A DNA stretch of 64,000 nt, from positions 372,001-436,000 of the forward strand of contig NZ_LWLB01000023.1 of NCBI RefSeq assembly GCF_001905145.1, given 5' to 3'. This DNA is from Nocardiopsis sp. TSRI0078. GTDB lineage: Bacteria; Actinomycetota; Actinomycetes; Streptosporangiales; Streptosporangiaceae. This document shows positions 16,486 to 24,215 of this stretch, piece after piece. The notes below the pieces were generated by a model. The model saw only the letters and a program-made list of their open reading frames with translations. It did not search any database and was not told the origin of the DNA. The translations under genes were made by a program, and so were the position numbers. The stretch's first letter is position 1. Each line of letters starts with the position of its first letter.

Positions 16486-17142
16486 ATGACCGTCACCGAC
16501 CTGACCACCTACTGGGATCGCTACGCCGGCCAACTCCCCGAGCCCTCCCGTGAAGATGCTCTCAAGGAGGCTCTGCGGTGGTGTCAGTACGACGACCACG
16601 GGCCCGGAGCGGAACTGCTCGGTGAGCCCGAGAGCGCGCTGGAACTGGGGTGCGGACGAGGGGACGCGGTGGCGGCGCTGGCAGCCACAGGAGTGGAGGC
16701 CACCGGCGTGGACCTGTCCGGTGAACACGTCCGGGCAGCCCACACGTGGTGGGGGGACGTGTCCGGTGCGCGGTTCGTCCAGGGCGACGTGGTGGAGTAT
16801 CTCCGTGGCACCGAACAGCGCTGGGACGCCATGTACTCGGTGTGGGGTGCGGTGTGGTTCACCGACCCCGAAACGCTCCTGCCTCTGGCGCAAGAGCACC
16901 TGGCACCAGGCGGACGGCTGGTGTTCGCCCACGCCCCCGCCGTCACCGGCGCCTACGGGGTCCAGGGCATGTACGCAAACGGCTTCCGGGGGCCTCAGGT
17001 GTGGGTGCACCGGTGGGCGTATGAACCCGCGCAGTGGGAGGCCCTGCTGCTGCGTGCGGGATTCGACCACGCCCGCGTGTGGGTGGAACCCGCCCCGGAG
17101 GAGGGCCATGTGGGCACCCTCATCGGAGTGGCGCACTGCTGA
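16486..17142 (+). CDS. Class I SAM-dependent methyltransferase
   Basis: A 218-residue soluble enzyme. Motif I, ALELGCGRGDAVAALA, lies at about residues 51-66. The acidic residue ending beta-2 is in ATGVDLSGEHV, and motif III/IV reads FVQGDVVEYL and WDAMYSVWGAVWF. This is a standard Rossmann methyltransferase with a small-molecule-type cap; the substrate is unknown. The ATG at 16486 follows GAGGGCCACACC. It lies between two strong terminators and is therefore transcribed alone. Confidence 0.85.
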   Translation: MTVTDLTTYWDRYAGQLPEPSREDALKEALRWCQYDDHGPGAELLGEPESALELGCGRGDAVAALAATGVEATGVDLSGEHVRAAHTWWGDVSGARFVQGDVVEYLRGTEQRWDAMYSVWGAVWFTDPETLLPLAQEHLAPGGRLVFAHAPAVTGAYGVQGMYANGFRGPQVWVHRWAYEPAQWEALLLRAGFDHARVWVEPAPEEGHVGTLIGVAHC

Positions 17143-17161
17143 GGGGCGACGCCATGGTGGT

Positions 17162-17193
17162 GGCCGCGCCGGGACGGGTGTCCCGGCGCGGCC
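17162..17193 (+). terminator. Hairpin terminator after the methyltransferase
   Basis: GGCCGCGCCGGGA and TCCCGGCGCGGCC form a perfect 13-bp stem with a six-base loop, 19 bases after the stop, followed by TT. Confidence 0.7.
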
Positions 17194-17224
17194 TTCCGGT
17201 GGGTTGTGCGGGTGCGGTGGTCCT

Positions 17225-17347
17225 CAGAGCAGGCCCGCGGTGAGGTGGTGGGCGAAGGCCCCGGCGGCAGCGGCGAGGGTGTAGCCGCCCAGGTGTCGGG
17301 ACCTGCGGTGGCTGTGCGGACACCGGGGGCGGCGGTGCGGCAGCGTG
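17225..17347 (-). pseudogene. C-terminal remnant related to the 21633-22157 protein
   Basis: The minus strand reads HLGGYTLAAAAGAFAHHL, then TAGLL and a stop. The protein at 21633-22157 ends LLAAYTLASSFGALAHHL and then GTVLL. A His/Arg/Pro-rich lead-in is shared as well. The rest of the gene is missing, and the fragment directly abuts the NUDIX pseudogene. Confidence 0.55.
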
Positions 17348-17815
17348 TCAACCCGTGTGGGGTGCGTCTCCAGCAAACGCGTGCTCCACGCGCAGCCGCT
17401 GGGTGTGGTGCATCCGAAGCCCCGCCACCTCCTCGGCACCGAACCAGCCCACCTCGTGCGACTCGTCGCTGACCGCGAGCCCTCCCCCGAGGACCCGGGC
17501 GCGGAAGCACACGTTGAACTGGCGGCGCACCTCCCCATCGCCGTAGGCGATGACGTGCCGGGCATCGGTGTAGGTGCCCACCAGCCCCGTCACCTCCACC
17601 TCGTAGCCGGTCTCCTCCCGCACCTCCCGCACGGCCGCCTCGGGCAGGCTCTCGCTCATCTCCATCGCCCCGCCCGGCATCGCCCACAGCCCGTTGTCCA
17701 CCCGCCGTTACAACAGCAGGCGACCCCCGTCGTCGATGACGGCCGCGCTGGCCGCGACCACCAAACTGCTGGGAACGGGTGCGTCCGGATCGCTGTAGTA
17801 CTCGGTACGAGCCAC
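17348..17815 (-). pseudogene. NUDIX hydrolase interrupted by a nonsense codon
   Basis: From a GTG at 17815 behind GGAGAGGAG, the frame encodes a NUDIX fold (VARTEYYSDPDAPVPSS, then AAVIDDGGRLLL) until codon 36, which is TAA at 17708-17710. Homologues I recall have Gln there (LLLQRR), so a single CAA-to-TAA change would explain it. The frame then continues intact: WAMPGGAMEMSESLPEAAV, REVREETGYEV (a complete Nudix box), and on to a stop at 17348. A GTG at 17701 could restart translation, but it would lack the first strands of the fold. Fragments of the same family lie at 7080 and 11560. Confidence 0.75.
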
Positions 17816-17901
17816 CCGCGCCGCTCCTCTCCGGTCGTTGGTCTCTCACAGCTGAGAGGTGCCCTGTGCCCGCTGTTCGGCGGGCACACGGCGCTCTGGT
17901 G

Positions 17902-18444
17902 TCAGTTCTCCTCGAATCGCAGGTCAGTGATGGTGGACAGGTCGATGCCGTAACGCGCGTAGACCTTGGTGGTGTTCTCGCCCGTCAGGTCCGCCTCGGC
18001 GTAGCCGAGCAGGGCCGCGACGCGCACCACCTCGGCGCGGCTGTCGGCCTCGATCTCCAGGTAGGCGGGGATACGCGGCCAGGTGTCGATCTCCAACTGG
18101 GCGCCGTCCAGGGTGAAGCTGTGGCGGCGGTTCTCCTGGTAGGCCTTGGGTGTGTAGCCGAGCTTGCCCAGCAGGGCGTTGGTGGTCTCGAAGTCGCCGA
18201 CCGCAGTCTCGGTCTCTCGGGTGCCTCCGATGATGTCGGAGTCGATCTCCTTGACCGTGAGCGTCACCTGGTCGCCGGTGTCACGCAGACGTACCCAGCG
18301 GGAGGCGTCGCCGGGTTCGATGTCGTAGACGTAGCGGCGCTGGAGCACCTCGCCCAGGTCCGTGCCGCCCTTGTCGAGGATGCGCTGGGCCATCTGGGCG
18401 ACGTCGATGTCCAGGACCTTGGCCTCGTACTCGATCGCGCTCAT
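17902..18444 (-). CDS. CYTH domain protein (class IV adenylate cyclase/thiamine-triphosphatase-like)
   Basis: A 180-residue protein of the CYTH superfamily, whose members bind triphosphates with two metal ions inside a beta-tunnel. The signature ExExK is at residues 5-9 (EYEAK). Further charged strands follow in the usual order: RWVRLRD, VTLTVKE, RRHSF, QLEIDTWP and YLEIEA. The start ATG overlaps the stop of the radical SAM gene as ATGA, so the two are translationally coupled. The family includes CyaB-type cyclases and inorganic tri- or polyphosphatases; which activity applies here is not clear. Coupling to a radical SAM enzyme suggests work on a modified nucleotide or phosphate compound (inference). 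Confidence 0.85.
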   Translation of the reverse strand: MSAIEYEAKVLDIDVAQMAQRILDKGGTDLGEVLQRRYVYDIEPGDASRWVRLRDTGDQVTLTVKEIDSDIIGGTRETETAVGDFETTNALLGKLGYTPKAYQENRRHSFTLDGAQLEIDTWPRIPAYLEIEADSRAEVVRVAALLGYAEADLTGENTTKVYARYGIDLSTITDLRFEEN

Positions 18445-19580
18445 GGTGTCGGGTTCCCTTCCGTGCTGTGTGCCGTGGTCGTAGGGGCGTGGTGGGCGGC
18501 TTCCAGCCTGCCACGGTCGGTTCGGCGGAAGCGGAGGATCTCGTCCTTGACGGGGGTGTTGAGGAAGTCCTCGATGGGCTGGCACAGGTCCATGCGTTGC
18601 AGGCACACGCCCACCAGGTAACGCCCGTGGCGGTCGCGGTACAGGCGCATGCCGTAGAAGCCCTCCTGGCAGTCGGTGTCGTTGTTGAACCGGCATCCCT
18701 GGCAGGTGGTGGGCAGGCGTACTGGGCGGATCCACTTGACGTGGATACGGCGGCGCCCGTCGTCGATGCGGTAGGCGGTGCGCGCCCCGGAAGCTCCGGC
18801 GGTGAGGTGGTGGGCTTCGGCGACGGCGCCGCGCTGGGCCAGAAGTTCGTGGATGGCGTCGATGGATACCTGGCCGTGGTCGAGGGAGTTGAGCAGGCGC
18901 ACGGACAGTTCGGGGGCGTAGGTGTCCAGGAGGCGGTGGACGCGGTCGATGTGGGCGTGGTCGAGGACGACGATGTTGGCGCTGGCTCGGACTCCGTGGT
19001 CGACGCAGGCCTGGATGGAGGCGTGTAGGGCCTTGATCTTGGTGGCGGCCTTGGCGGGGTCGCGGAAGCGGGCGTGCTGGACTTGGGCGAGTTCTTCGGG
19101 TGTGGTGCCGAAGACGGAGAAGTTGACGCGGTCGAGCCCGGCCTCGGCGCAGGCGGGGATCTGTCGGGCCCCGTTCTCGCCGTTGGAGGTCATGCACACC
19201 CGGTAGCCCTGGGCGGTGGCGAGGCGGACCAGGTCGGGCAGGCGTGGGTGGAGGGTGGGTTCGCCTCCAGTGAGGTGGAGTTCGGTGAAGCCCATGTGGT
19301 CACGCAGTCGGTTCAGGGCATGGGCGAAACCTTCGTCGGGCGAAATGGTGGCGGGTAGGAATGTGGCGCCGTTGGTGGCGGCGTAGATCGACATCCGCCC
19401 GGAGGTCCCGGAGGTGGTGAAGGGGCCGGGTCCGCGGTTGCGGTTGTCGACCACGACGGGGGTGCCCTCGTTGTGGCAGAAGGTGCAGGTCATGCCGCAG
19501 GCGTCGAGGATCTTCACTCGCAGGGTGGTGTCGGTGTCGATGTGCGTCGGCAGGGTCTTGGGAGTCAGGGGGACGTTCAT
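18441..19580 (-). CDS. MoaA-like radical SAM enzyme
   Basis: A 379-residue radical SAM protein. The cluster motif is CGMTCTFC (CX3CX2C) at about residues 28-35, followed by the GGEP motif in LHLTGGEPTLHP. The C-terminal region has further cysteines (CQGCRF, DTDC, GVCLQRMDLC), as in MoaA/SPASM-type enzymes that hold a second Fe-S cluster. The ATG at 19580 follows a GGAGACTGCCC-type site. Its stop overlaps the CYTH gene start. The start is divergent from the XRE/TPR regulator gene, which may control it. No precursor peptide or molybdopterin gene is nearby, so the substrate is unknown. Confidence 0.88.
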   Translation of the reverse strand: MNVPLTPKTLPTHIDTDTTLRVKILDACGMTCTFCHNEGTPVVVDNRNRGPGPFTTSGTSGRMSIYAATNGATFLPATISPDEGFAHALNRLRDHMGFTELHLTGGEPTLHPRLPDLVRLATAQGYRVCMTSNGENGARQIPACAEAGLDRVNFSVFGTTPEELAQVQHARFRDPAKAATKIKALHASIQACVDHGVRASANIVVLDHAHIDRVHRLLDTYAPELSVRLLNSLDHGQVSIDAIHELLAQRGAVAEAHHLTAGASGARTAYRIDDGRRRIHVKWIRPVRLPTTCQGCRFNNDTDCQEGFYGMRLYRDRHGRYLVGVCLQRMDLCQPIEDFLNTPVKDEILRFRRTDRGRLEAAHHAPTTTAHSTEGNPTP

Positions 19581-19667
19581 GGGCAGTCTCCTGTGACGGC
19601 GCTCGCGGTGGAGCGGGAGGGTGCGTCACAGGCGACGATCCCGTTTCGGGTACCGCCTCTCCCATTC

Positions 19668-19694
19668 CTGACGGATATCCCACGCGGGGATAAT
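19668..19694 (+). promoter_or_regulatory. Possible promoter of the XRE/TPR regulator
   Basis: CTGACG at 19668-19673 and GATAAT at 19689-19694 lie 15 bases apart, ahead of the start at 19738. The spacing is shorter than ideal. The surrounding DNA is the shared control region with the divergent radical SAM gene. Confidence 0.3.
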
Positions 19695-19737
19695 CGAGGC
19701 CGTGTCCGCGTCGGCTGCCGAAAGGTGGAAGGAATCC

Positions 19738-20997
19738 ATGCCTGGTCGTTCCTGGGAGAGGATCACCATCCCGGCATGGGCCTGGGAAAGGGAGGAGACA
19801 CGGAGGGTCCTGTGTGAACGCGACATCGCCGGTCTGCTGCGTCTGGCCCAAGCCCACGGTGTGAGTCAGACGCGGATCGCGTCGGCGACCGGCGTCGCCC
19901 AGGGGCGGGTGAGCGAGATCCTGAGCGGGCGGCGCACGGTCAGTTCACTGCGGTTGATCGAGCGGATCGCCGACGGACTCGGAATGCCCAACCCCTCACG
20001 CGTCCTGTTTGGTTTGGCGCCACGACAGCCGTCCGTGAGCGTGGAGGGGCCCGGTGTTGGTGGCGACAGCAGCGCGTCTACCGGCCCGTTAGGCACATCG
20101 TTCCTTGATGACCAGGTACGAGAACGCTTGGAGGTCGCCTCCGTCGATCAGGCGCTCATCGGCCTGTTCGAGGAGCAGACACAGAATCTGCGCTTGATCG
20201 ATCGCAAACTGGGCGCCCACTATCTCCTGGCGCAGAGTCAGGCCCATGTCCAGCAGATAGAGGAGTTACTACACCATTCGATCCCGGGAACCGTGCGGCG
20301 CGGCCTCGCCCGGGCCTTGGCCGAGGCGGCGTCCCTGACCGGATGGCAGGCTCTCGACGCGGGGCGCATGACAACCTCCTGGCGTTACTACGAGATCGCC
20401 AAGGCCGCGGCTCGCGAGAGCGGGGACCCCGTGGTCCTGGCCCACGTGAGCGCCGAACAGATCTACGTACTGTTGGACAGCGGCCGAGCACGAGAAGCGC
20501 TCACCGTGCTCAGAGCCGCACACGGCGACGGAGGTGGGTCGCTGCCCGCGCTGCTGCGCTCGTGGATGTGGGCCGCCGAAGGAGAGGTGCGCGCCTCCCT
20601 GGGACAGGAGGTGAAGTCTCAGAAGGCCTTGGACCAGGCCTTCGCCCTTCTTCCTCAGCAACCGGATGATCCCACCCTGCCGTTCCTCATGCTGGACCAG
20701 ACCCACCTGCTGCGTTGGCGAGGCCACTGCCTGGCGCGCCTCGGCGCGCCCGAGGCGATAGAAGACCTCACCCGCGCTTTGGAGGACATCGCCTCTCTGG
20801 GTCTGGGGCGTGCCGAGGCCGGTCTGCGCACCGACCTGGCCGTGGCCTACTCCGCCTACGGAGACCTCCCTCAAGCACGTAGACAGGCACAGCGCGCCGC
20901 CGAGCTGTCCAAGCGTTCCGGTTCGGTCCGTCAACGTGCTCGTCTGAAACGGCTTCTGGGGTCTCGGACTCCGTCACGAGGCCAGGATGTGGAGTAG
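19738..20997 (+). CDS. XRE-family regulator with C-terminal TPR-like helical repeats
   Basis: A 419-residue transcriptional regulator. Residues about 28-75 form a Cro/CI-type helix-turn-helix (GVSQTRIASATGVAQGRVSE, then ILSGRRTV). The rest is an array of helical repeats of the kind found in actinomycete XRE regulators that sense a small ligand or peptide (LARALAEAASLTGWQALDAG, YYEIAKAAARESGDP and later repeats). The ATG at 19738 follows GGAAGGAATCC; the track's longer start lacks a site. It is divergent from the radical SAM/CYTH pair, a typical arrangement for their regulator. Its 3' end overlaps the convergent NUDIX gene by 24 bases. Confidence 0.85.
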   Translation: MPGRSWERITIPAWAWEREETRRVLCERDIAGLLRLAQAHGVSQTRIASATGVAQGRVSEILSGRRTVSSLRLIERIADGLGMPNPSRVLFGLAPRQPSVSVEGPGVGGDSSASTGPLGTSFLDDQVRERLEVASVDQALIGLFEEQTQNLRLIDRKLGAHYLLAQSQAHVQQIEELLHHSIPGTVRRGLARALAEAASLTGWQALDAGRMTTSWRYYEIAKAAARESGDPVVLAHVSAEQIYVLLDSGRAREALTVLRAAHGDGGGSLPALLRSWMWAAEGEVRASLGQEVKSQKALDQAFALLPQQPDDPTLPFLMLDQTHLLRWRGHCLARLGAPEAIEDLTRALEDIASLGLGRAEAGLRTDLAVAYSAYGDLPQARRQAQRAAELSKRSGSVRQRARLKRLLGSRTPSRGQDVE

Positions 20998-21519
20998 GGC
21001 GATGAGAGTGCCCGAGCTCTGCACCCGCCCCTCAGCGACCAGACTGCGGACCTTGGCCAGGGGCACCCACTCGTAGACGCCCTCGTCGAACTCGGTTGGG
21101 TCCGCGACCAGTTCGGCGTCACGTCCGACGAAGACGTGGTGAGGGCTACGGACCGTGCCAATCATCGGTTCGAACGTGGCCACGTGCTCCACCGACCCGA
21201 CCTGGTGGCCGGTCTCCTCCAAAGCCTCGCGGACAGCGGTCCGCTCTGGCGTCTCCTCGGGGTCCAGGAGCCCGCCGGGCAGTTCCCAACCCCATACGTC
21301 GGGTACGAACCGGTGCCGGTAGCTCATCAGGACGTGCTCCTCGGCTTGATCCAGGATCGCGATCACCGCGGCCGAGGGCAGGGCCACGGTGTGGTGCTCG
21401 AACCTGTTGCCTGAGGGTGTGGTGATGTCGGCCTTGCCCAGCCGTACCCACGGGTTGTCGTACAGGGTGCGTTCGCCGTGCACTATCCAGCGGCCCGGGC
21501 CGTCCTCGCTCCTGTCCAT
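20974..21519 (-). CDS. NUDIX hydrolase (ADP-ribose pyrophosphatase-like)
   Basis: A 181-residue intact NUDIX enzyme. The Nudix box GGLLDPEETPERTAVREALE, then ETGHQV, starts near residue 83. It is preceded by YRHRFVPDVWGWELPGG, which resembles the YRH...WELP signature of the ADP-ribose pyrophosphatase branch. The function would be hydrolysis of a nucleoside diphosphate linked to another moiety, with Mg2+ held by the box glutamates. It is unrelated in detail to the broken NUDIX family at 7080, 11560 and 17348. The start at 21519 faces a hairpin terminator that belongs to the next gene. Confidence 0.88.
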   Translation of the reverse strand: MDRSEDGPGRWIVHGERTLYDNPWVRLGKADITTPSGNRFEHHTVALPSAAVIAILDQAEEHVLMSYRHRFVPDVWGWELPGGLLDPEETPERTAVREALEETGHQVGSVEHVATFEPMIGTVRSPHHVFVGRDAELVADPTEFDEGVYEWVPLAKVRSLVAEGRVQSSGTLIALLHILAS

Positions 21520-21566
21520 GTAGTGACGTTATCGCGGTCTCAGAAAACGGGTGCTGGTGCCCTGAG

Positions 21567-21602
21567 GGCCGCGCCGGGCCCGATGCCGGGTCCGGCGCGG
21601 CC
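21567..21602 (-). terminator. Hairpin terminator
   Basis: GGCCGCGCCGG (21567-21577) and CCGGCGCGGCC (21592-21602) form a perfect 11-bp stem, 31 bases beyond the stop of the minus-strand gene at 21633. Confidence 0.65.
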
Positions 21603-21632
21603 GTCGCGGTGCGGGCGGGTCGATGTGGATCG

Positions 21633-22157
21633 CTACAGCAGGACCGTACCCAGGTGGTGGGCCAGAGCGCCGAAGCTGCTCGCGAGGGTGTAGGCGGCCA
21701 GCAGGCGTGCCGGGCCGGTGCGGGCGGTACCGCCGAGATGGCTGAGGTGACCCAGGCGGCTGGGCTTGCGGCGGCGACCGTGTGGACGCTTCGGGCGGCG
21801 GCGCGGCAGCGGCGGGCGTTCCCGCCGGGGCGGGAACGGGCCGTCGTCAGGGGCCGGGCGCGGACGTGGAACCACGGGTTCGGGCGGGCGTGCCGGCTGT
21901 GTGATGGGCTTGCGCGGGCGCTCCGGACCCTCGGTGGTCCGGGAGGCGCGTTCGTCCAGTCGGGCGGCGTGGACGTGCATCCACTCGGGCAGGACTCCGT
22001 GGGCCTGCCGGTAGGCCACCCGGGGGTTGCCTTCCATCTGGGCGAGCAGGCGCTGCTCCCGGGTGAGCGGGGGTGGGTAGCTGGGCTTGGAGAAGCGCCG
22101 TCCCCGGGGTGCGTCCAGCACCGCGCGCACCCCTGAGGAGACCGGCTCGGCGGTCAT
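21633..22157 (-). CDS. Hypothetical protein with basic proline-rich middle and hydrophobic C-terminus
   Basis: A 174-residue protein with no family recognised. The N-terminal 60 residues are soluble (REQRLLAQMEGNPRVAYRQA). The middle is rich in Pro and Arg and probably disordered. The last 22 residues (LLAAYTLASSFGALAHHLG, then TVLL) could form a tail anchor or amphipathic helix. The start overlaps the stop of the anti-sigma-like gene (ATGA), so the two proteins are made together. A remnant of a homologue with the same tail is at 17225-17347. A role with the anti-sigma-like partner is inferred from coupling alone. Confidence 0.6.
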   Translation of the reverse strand: MTAEPVSSGVRAVLDAPRGRRFSKPSYPPPLTREQRLLAQMEGNPRVAYRQAHGVLPEWMHVHAARLDERASRTTEGPERPRKPITQPARPPEPVVPRPRPAPDDGPFPPRRERPPLPRRRPKRPHGRRRKPSRLGHLSHLGGTARTGPARLLAAYTLASSFGALAHHLGTVLL

Positions 22158-22702
22158 CGGTCGGCTCCGGTGAGGGCGGTGTTGGTGGGGGTGGTGGGGT
22201 TGAGGATGAACTCGGCCCACACGACCGTGCCGAGCCCTCCGCAGAACGGGAAGTCCACCACCGCCCGGGTGCCCCAGCGGGTGGCCAGGTGGTCGATGAG
22301 CAGCAGGCCCCGGCCTCGTTCGGCCTCCTCCCACTCGACCGCCGTGCGCTGGTACGGGATCTCCGGAAGGGTGGGGGCGGACTCCCGGACGCCGTCGTCG
22401 ACGATGCCCAGGTGCAGGGTGGTGGCGGTGGGCATGGACAGGTTGCGGATGACCCGACCGTCCGCCTCACCGGAACGGGAGTGGTCGACGCCGTTCGCGA
22501 ACATCTCGCTGGCGCACAGCACGATCGTGTCGGCCAGGTCCGGGCACAGGCCCTCCAGGCGGAACAGGTCGGCGCGCAGGTCCTCACGCACCCACGCGGC
22601 TTGGGCCAGGTCACCGGGGTAGACGCGGGAAGCCCAGCGGCGCCCGGCGAAGGGTGGAGTGGGCGTGTGGAACGACGCGCGGGGACGCGGCACAATGGTC
22701 AT
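22154..22702 (-). CDS. ATP-binding anti-sigma-factor-like protein (HATPase_c_2, RsbW/SpoIIAB type)
   Basis: A 182-residue protein of the GHKL ATPase fold. Residues about 55-70 contain the N-box region (VLCASEMFANGVDHS, with Asn in place of the usual ExxxNA), then VDDGVRE for the G1 box and GRGLLLIDHLATRWG for the G2 region. I start it at the ATG at 22702 (MTIVPRPRASFHTPTPPF), just after AAGGAG; the longer frame to 22882 is unlikely. Stand-alone ATPases like this are numerous in actinomycetes and usually phosphorylate or hold regulatory partners. It is coupled to the 21633 gene and divergent from the XRE/DUF397 pair. A fragment of a second copy is at 15590-15710. Confidence 0.85.
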   Translation of the reverse strand: MTIVPRPRASFHTPTPPFAGRRWASRVYPGDLAQAAWVREDLRADLFRLEGLCPDLADTIVLCASEMFANGVDHSRSGEADGRVIRNLSMPTATTLHLGIVDDGVRESAPTLPEIPYQRTAVEWEEAERGRGLLLIDHLATRWGTRAVVDFPFCGGLGTVVWAEFILNPTTPTNTALTGADR

Positions 22703-23043
22703 GTCGGCAAGCTCCTTGCTTCTCACAGTGGTGGGTTGGTTGTCGGCTTGGGCTCTGGGGGCGCGGCAATCGCCCCCAGAGCCCGTTTTCATGTCAGTCG
22801 CCAACGAGATCGGCGACCGTCTCAGCGGTGAACAGTGCCCCGCCGGAGACTGGGCAGACTCCGACCTCTCCTTCTGAGCCACGGAGTGTGTGAGGCCGAC
22901 TACAGTAAAACCCAGCAGGCATCAACTTACAAGCCTGCAACTTAAAGGCATGTAGAACACGCCAGAAGATCCGTTTTGAACACAAAAGCGCAGTTCAAGG
23001 GCATGGCAGAGTAAAGCCACGACGTTGATGAACGAAGGATGCG
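22703..23043. other. Divergent control region, 341 bp
   Basis: This lies between the anti-sigma-like gene and the XRE/DUF5753 gene. From about 22890 it is clearly poorer in GC and contains the 15-bp direct repeat at 22923-22952. The left part is GC-rich with no clear product. Confidence 0.5.
22923..22952. repeat. Tandem 15-bp direct repeat, probable operator upstream of the XRE gene
   Basis: CAACTTACAAGCCTG is followed at once by CAACTTAAAGGCATG. Eleven or more positions match, and the unit length is close to 1.5 helical turns. AT-rich repeats of this type occur just upstream of many XRE/DUF5753-DUF397 pairs, so autoregulation is likely. Confidence 0.45.
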
Positions 23044-23892
23044 ATGGCTGATCCGATCCCCACCGTGCGGCAGTATCGACTCGCGCAGGACCTGCGGGAG
23101 CTCCGCGCCGCAGCAAAGATGACTCAAGAGCAGGTCGCCGCCAGCATGGACTGGCACGTCTCCAAGCTCTTCCGCTTGGAGAACGCACGCAGCCCTCGCG
23201 TGAACTGGCTGGATATCCAAGGGCTGCTCGATCTCTACGGAGTCGCCAGCCCTCAGCGGGAAGCCCTGATCCAACTGGCGAAGGATTCCAAGAAGCGCGG
23301 ATGGTGGACCACCTATCAGGACGTCTTCACAGGCTCATTCGTCGCCCTGGAGGATGAGGCTCACCTCATCCGGTATTACTCCTCAGAGCTGGTTCCGGGT
23401 CTGTTCCAAACCGAGTCGTACGCACGCGCCGTTATCCAGGCGCTGCGCCCTGGTTACGACACCCAAAGCGTTGAGCGCCGAGTCTCCGCCCGTATGGCCC
23501 GCAAGAAGATCCTCGAACGGGAGAAGCCCCTTCGCCTGGATTTCATCCTCAACGAAGCCGTGATCAGGAGAAACGTAGGCGGCAAAGAAGTGATGGCGGA
23601 ACAGCTCAGCACCCTGCATGAGGTCGCGGGAACCAAGGCGGCAACCCTGCGCTTGCTTCCCTTCCAGGCTGGTACACATGCGGCCATGGAGGGTGCCTTC
23701 ACGATCTTCTCGTTCCCGGCAGAGCTGTACCCCGATGTGGTCTACATCGAGGGCATGATGGGCGACCTGTATCTGGAGAGCGCCGAGAGCGTCGGCCGCT
23801 ACAGAGACGCGTTCGAAAGCCTGCGTCAGTCCGCTCTGTCACCGTCTGACACGATGGACTTCATCGACTCGTTGGCAAGGGAGCTCCGGTGA
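23044..23892 (+). CDS. XRE-family regulator with DUF5753 domain
   Basis: A 282-residue regulator. The helix-turn-helix is at about residues 15-70 (LREL, then RAAAKMTQEQVAASMDWHVS, then KLFRLEN). The DUF5753 ligand/partner domain follows and includes YYSSELVPGLFQTESYARAV and RRVSARMARKKIL. This family is almost confined to actinomycetes and is encoded with a DUF397 gene, as here: the next start overlaps this stop as GTGA. The ATG at 23044 follows GAACGAAGGATGCG. Base composition is a little lower than that of its neighbours. Some pairs control development or antibiotic production; the target here is unknown. Confidence 0.92.
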   Translation: MADPIPTVRQYRLAQDLRELRAAAKMTQEQVAASMDWHVSKLFRLENARSPRVNWLDIQGLLDLYGVASPQREALIQLAKDSKKRGWWTTYQDVFTGSFVALEDEAHLIRYYSSELVPGLFQTESYARAVIQALRPGYDTQSVERRVSARMARKKILEREKPLRLDFILNEAVIRRNVGGKEVMAEQLSTLHEVAGTKAATLRLLPFQAGTHAAMEGAFTIFSFPAELYPDVVYIEGMMGDLYLESAESVGRYRDAFESLRQSALSPSDTMDFIDSLARELR

Positions 23893-24125
23893 TCCAGTGG
23901 TTCAAGTCCAGCTATAGCGGAGGGGACAATAACTGCGTGGAGGTCGCGTGTGTCCCCATCAGACCGTGGCACAAGACGAGCTACACCAACGACCGAGGAG
24001 AGTGTGTGGAGGTCGCAGAGGGGCCGGTCACCGGGGTCCGGGACACCAAACACCGCGAACTGGGCGCGCTCTTCTTCAGCTCCAGCGAGTGGCAGGCCTT
24101 CATCGGCACCGCCAAGAGCGCCTGA
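23889..24125 (+). CDS. DUF397 family protein
   Basis: A 78-residue protein with the DUF397 hallmarks: WFKSSYSGGDNNCVEVA at the N-terminus, VRDTKHRELG in the middle and FFSSSEWQAFIGTAKSA at the end. The GTG start overlaps the stop of the XRE/DUF5753 gene. DUF397 proteins act with their XRE partner, in some cases behaving as an antitoxin or anti-repressor. It ends just before a large hairpin. Confidence 0.92.
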   Translation: MIQWFKSSYSGGDNNCVEVACVPIRPWHKTSYTNDRGECVEVAEGPVTGVRDTKHRELGALFFSSSEWQAFIGTAKSA

Positions 24126-24146
24126 GCCCTACCCCTGTCCCCTCAC

Positions 24147-24209
24147 CGGTGACCTTGCCCTTGGTGGCTCAGTTGGCGGCCGACAGCACCACTACGGGCA
24201 AGGTCACCG
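24147..24209. terminator. Bidirectional hairpin between convergent genes
   Basis: CGGTGACCTTGCCC (24147-24160) and GGGCAAGGTCACCG (24196-24209) form a perfect 14-bp stem. Inside it TGGTG can pair with CACCA, extending the structure. It fills the 90-bp gap between DUF397 and the minus-strand gene at 24216. Confidence 0.75.
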
Positions 24210-24215
24210 ATAAGA

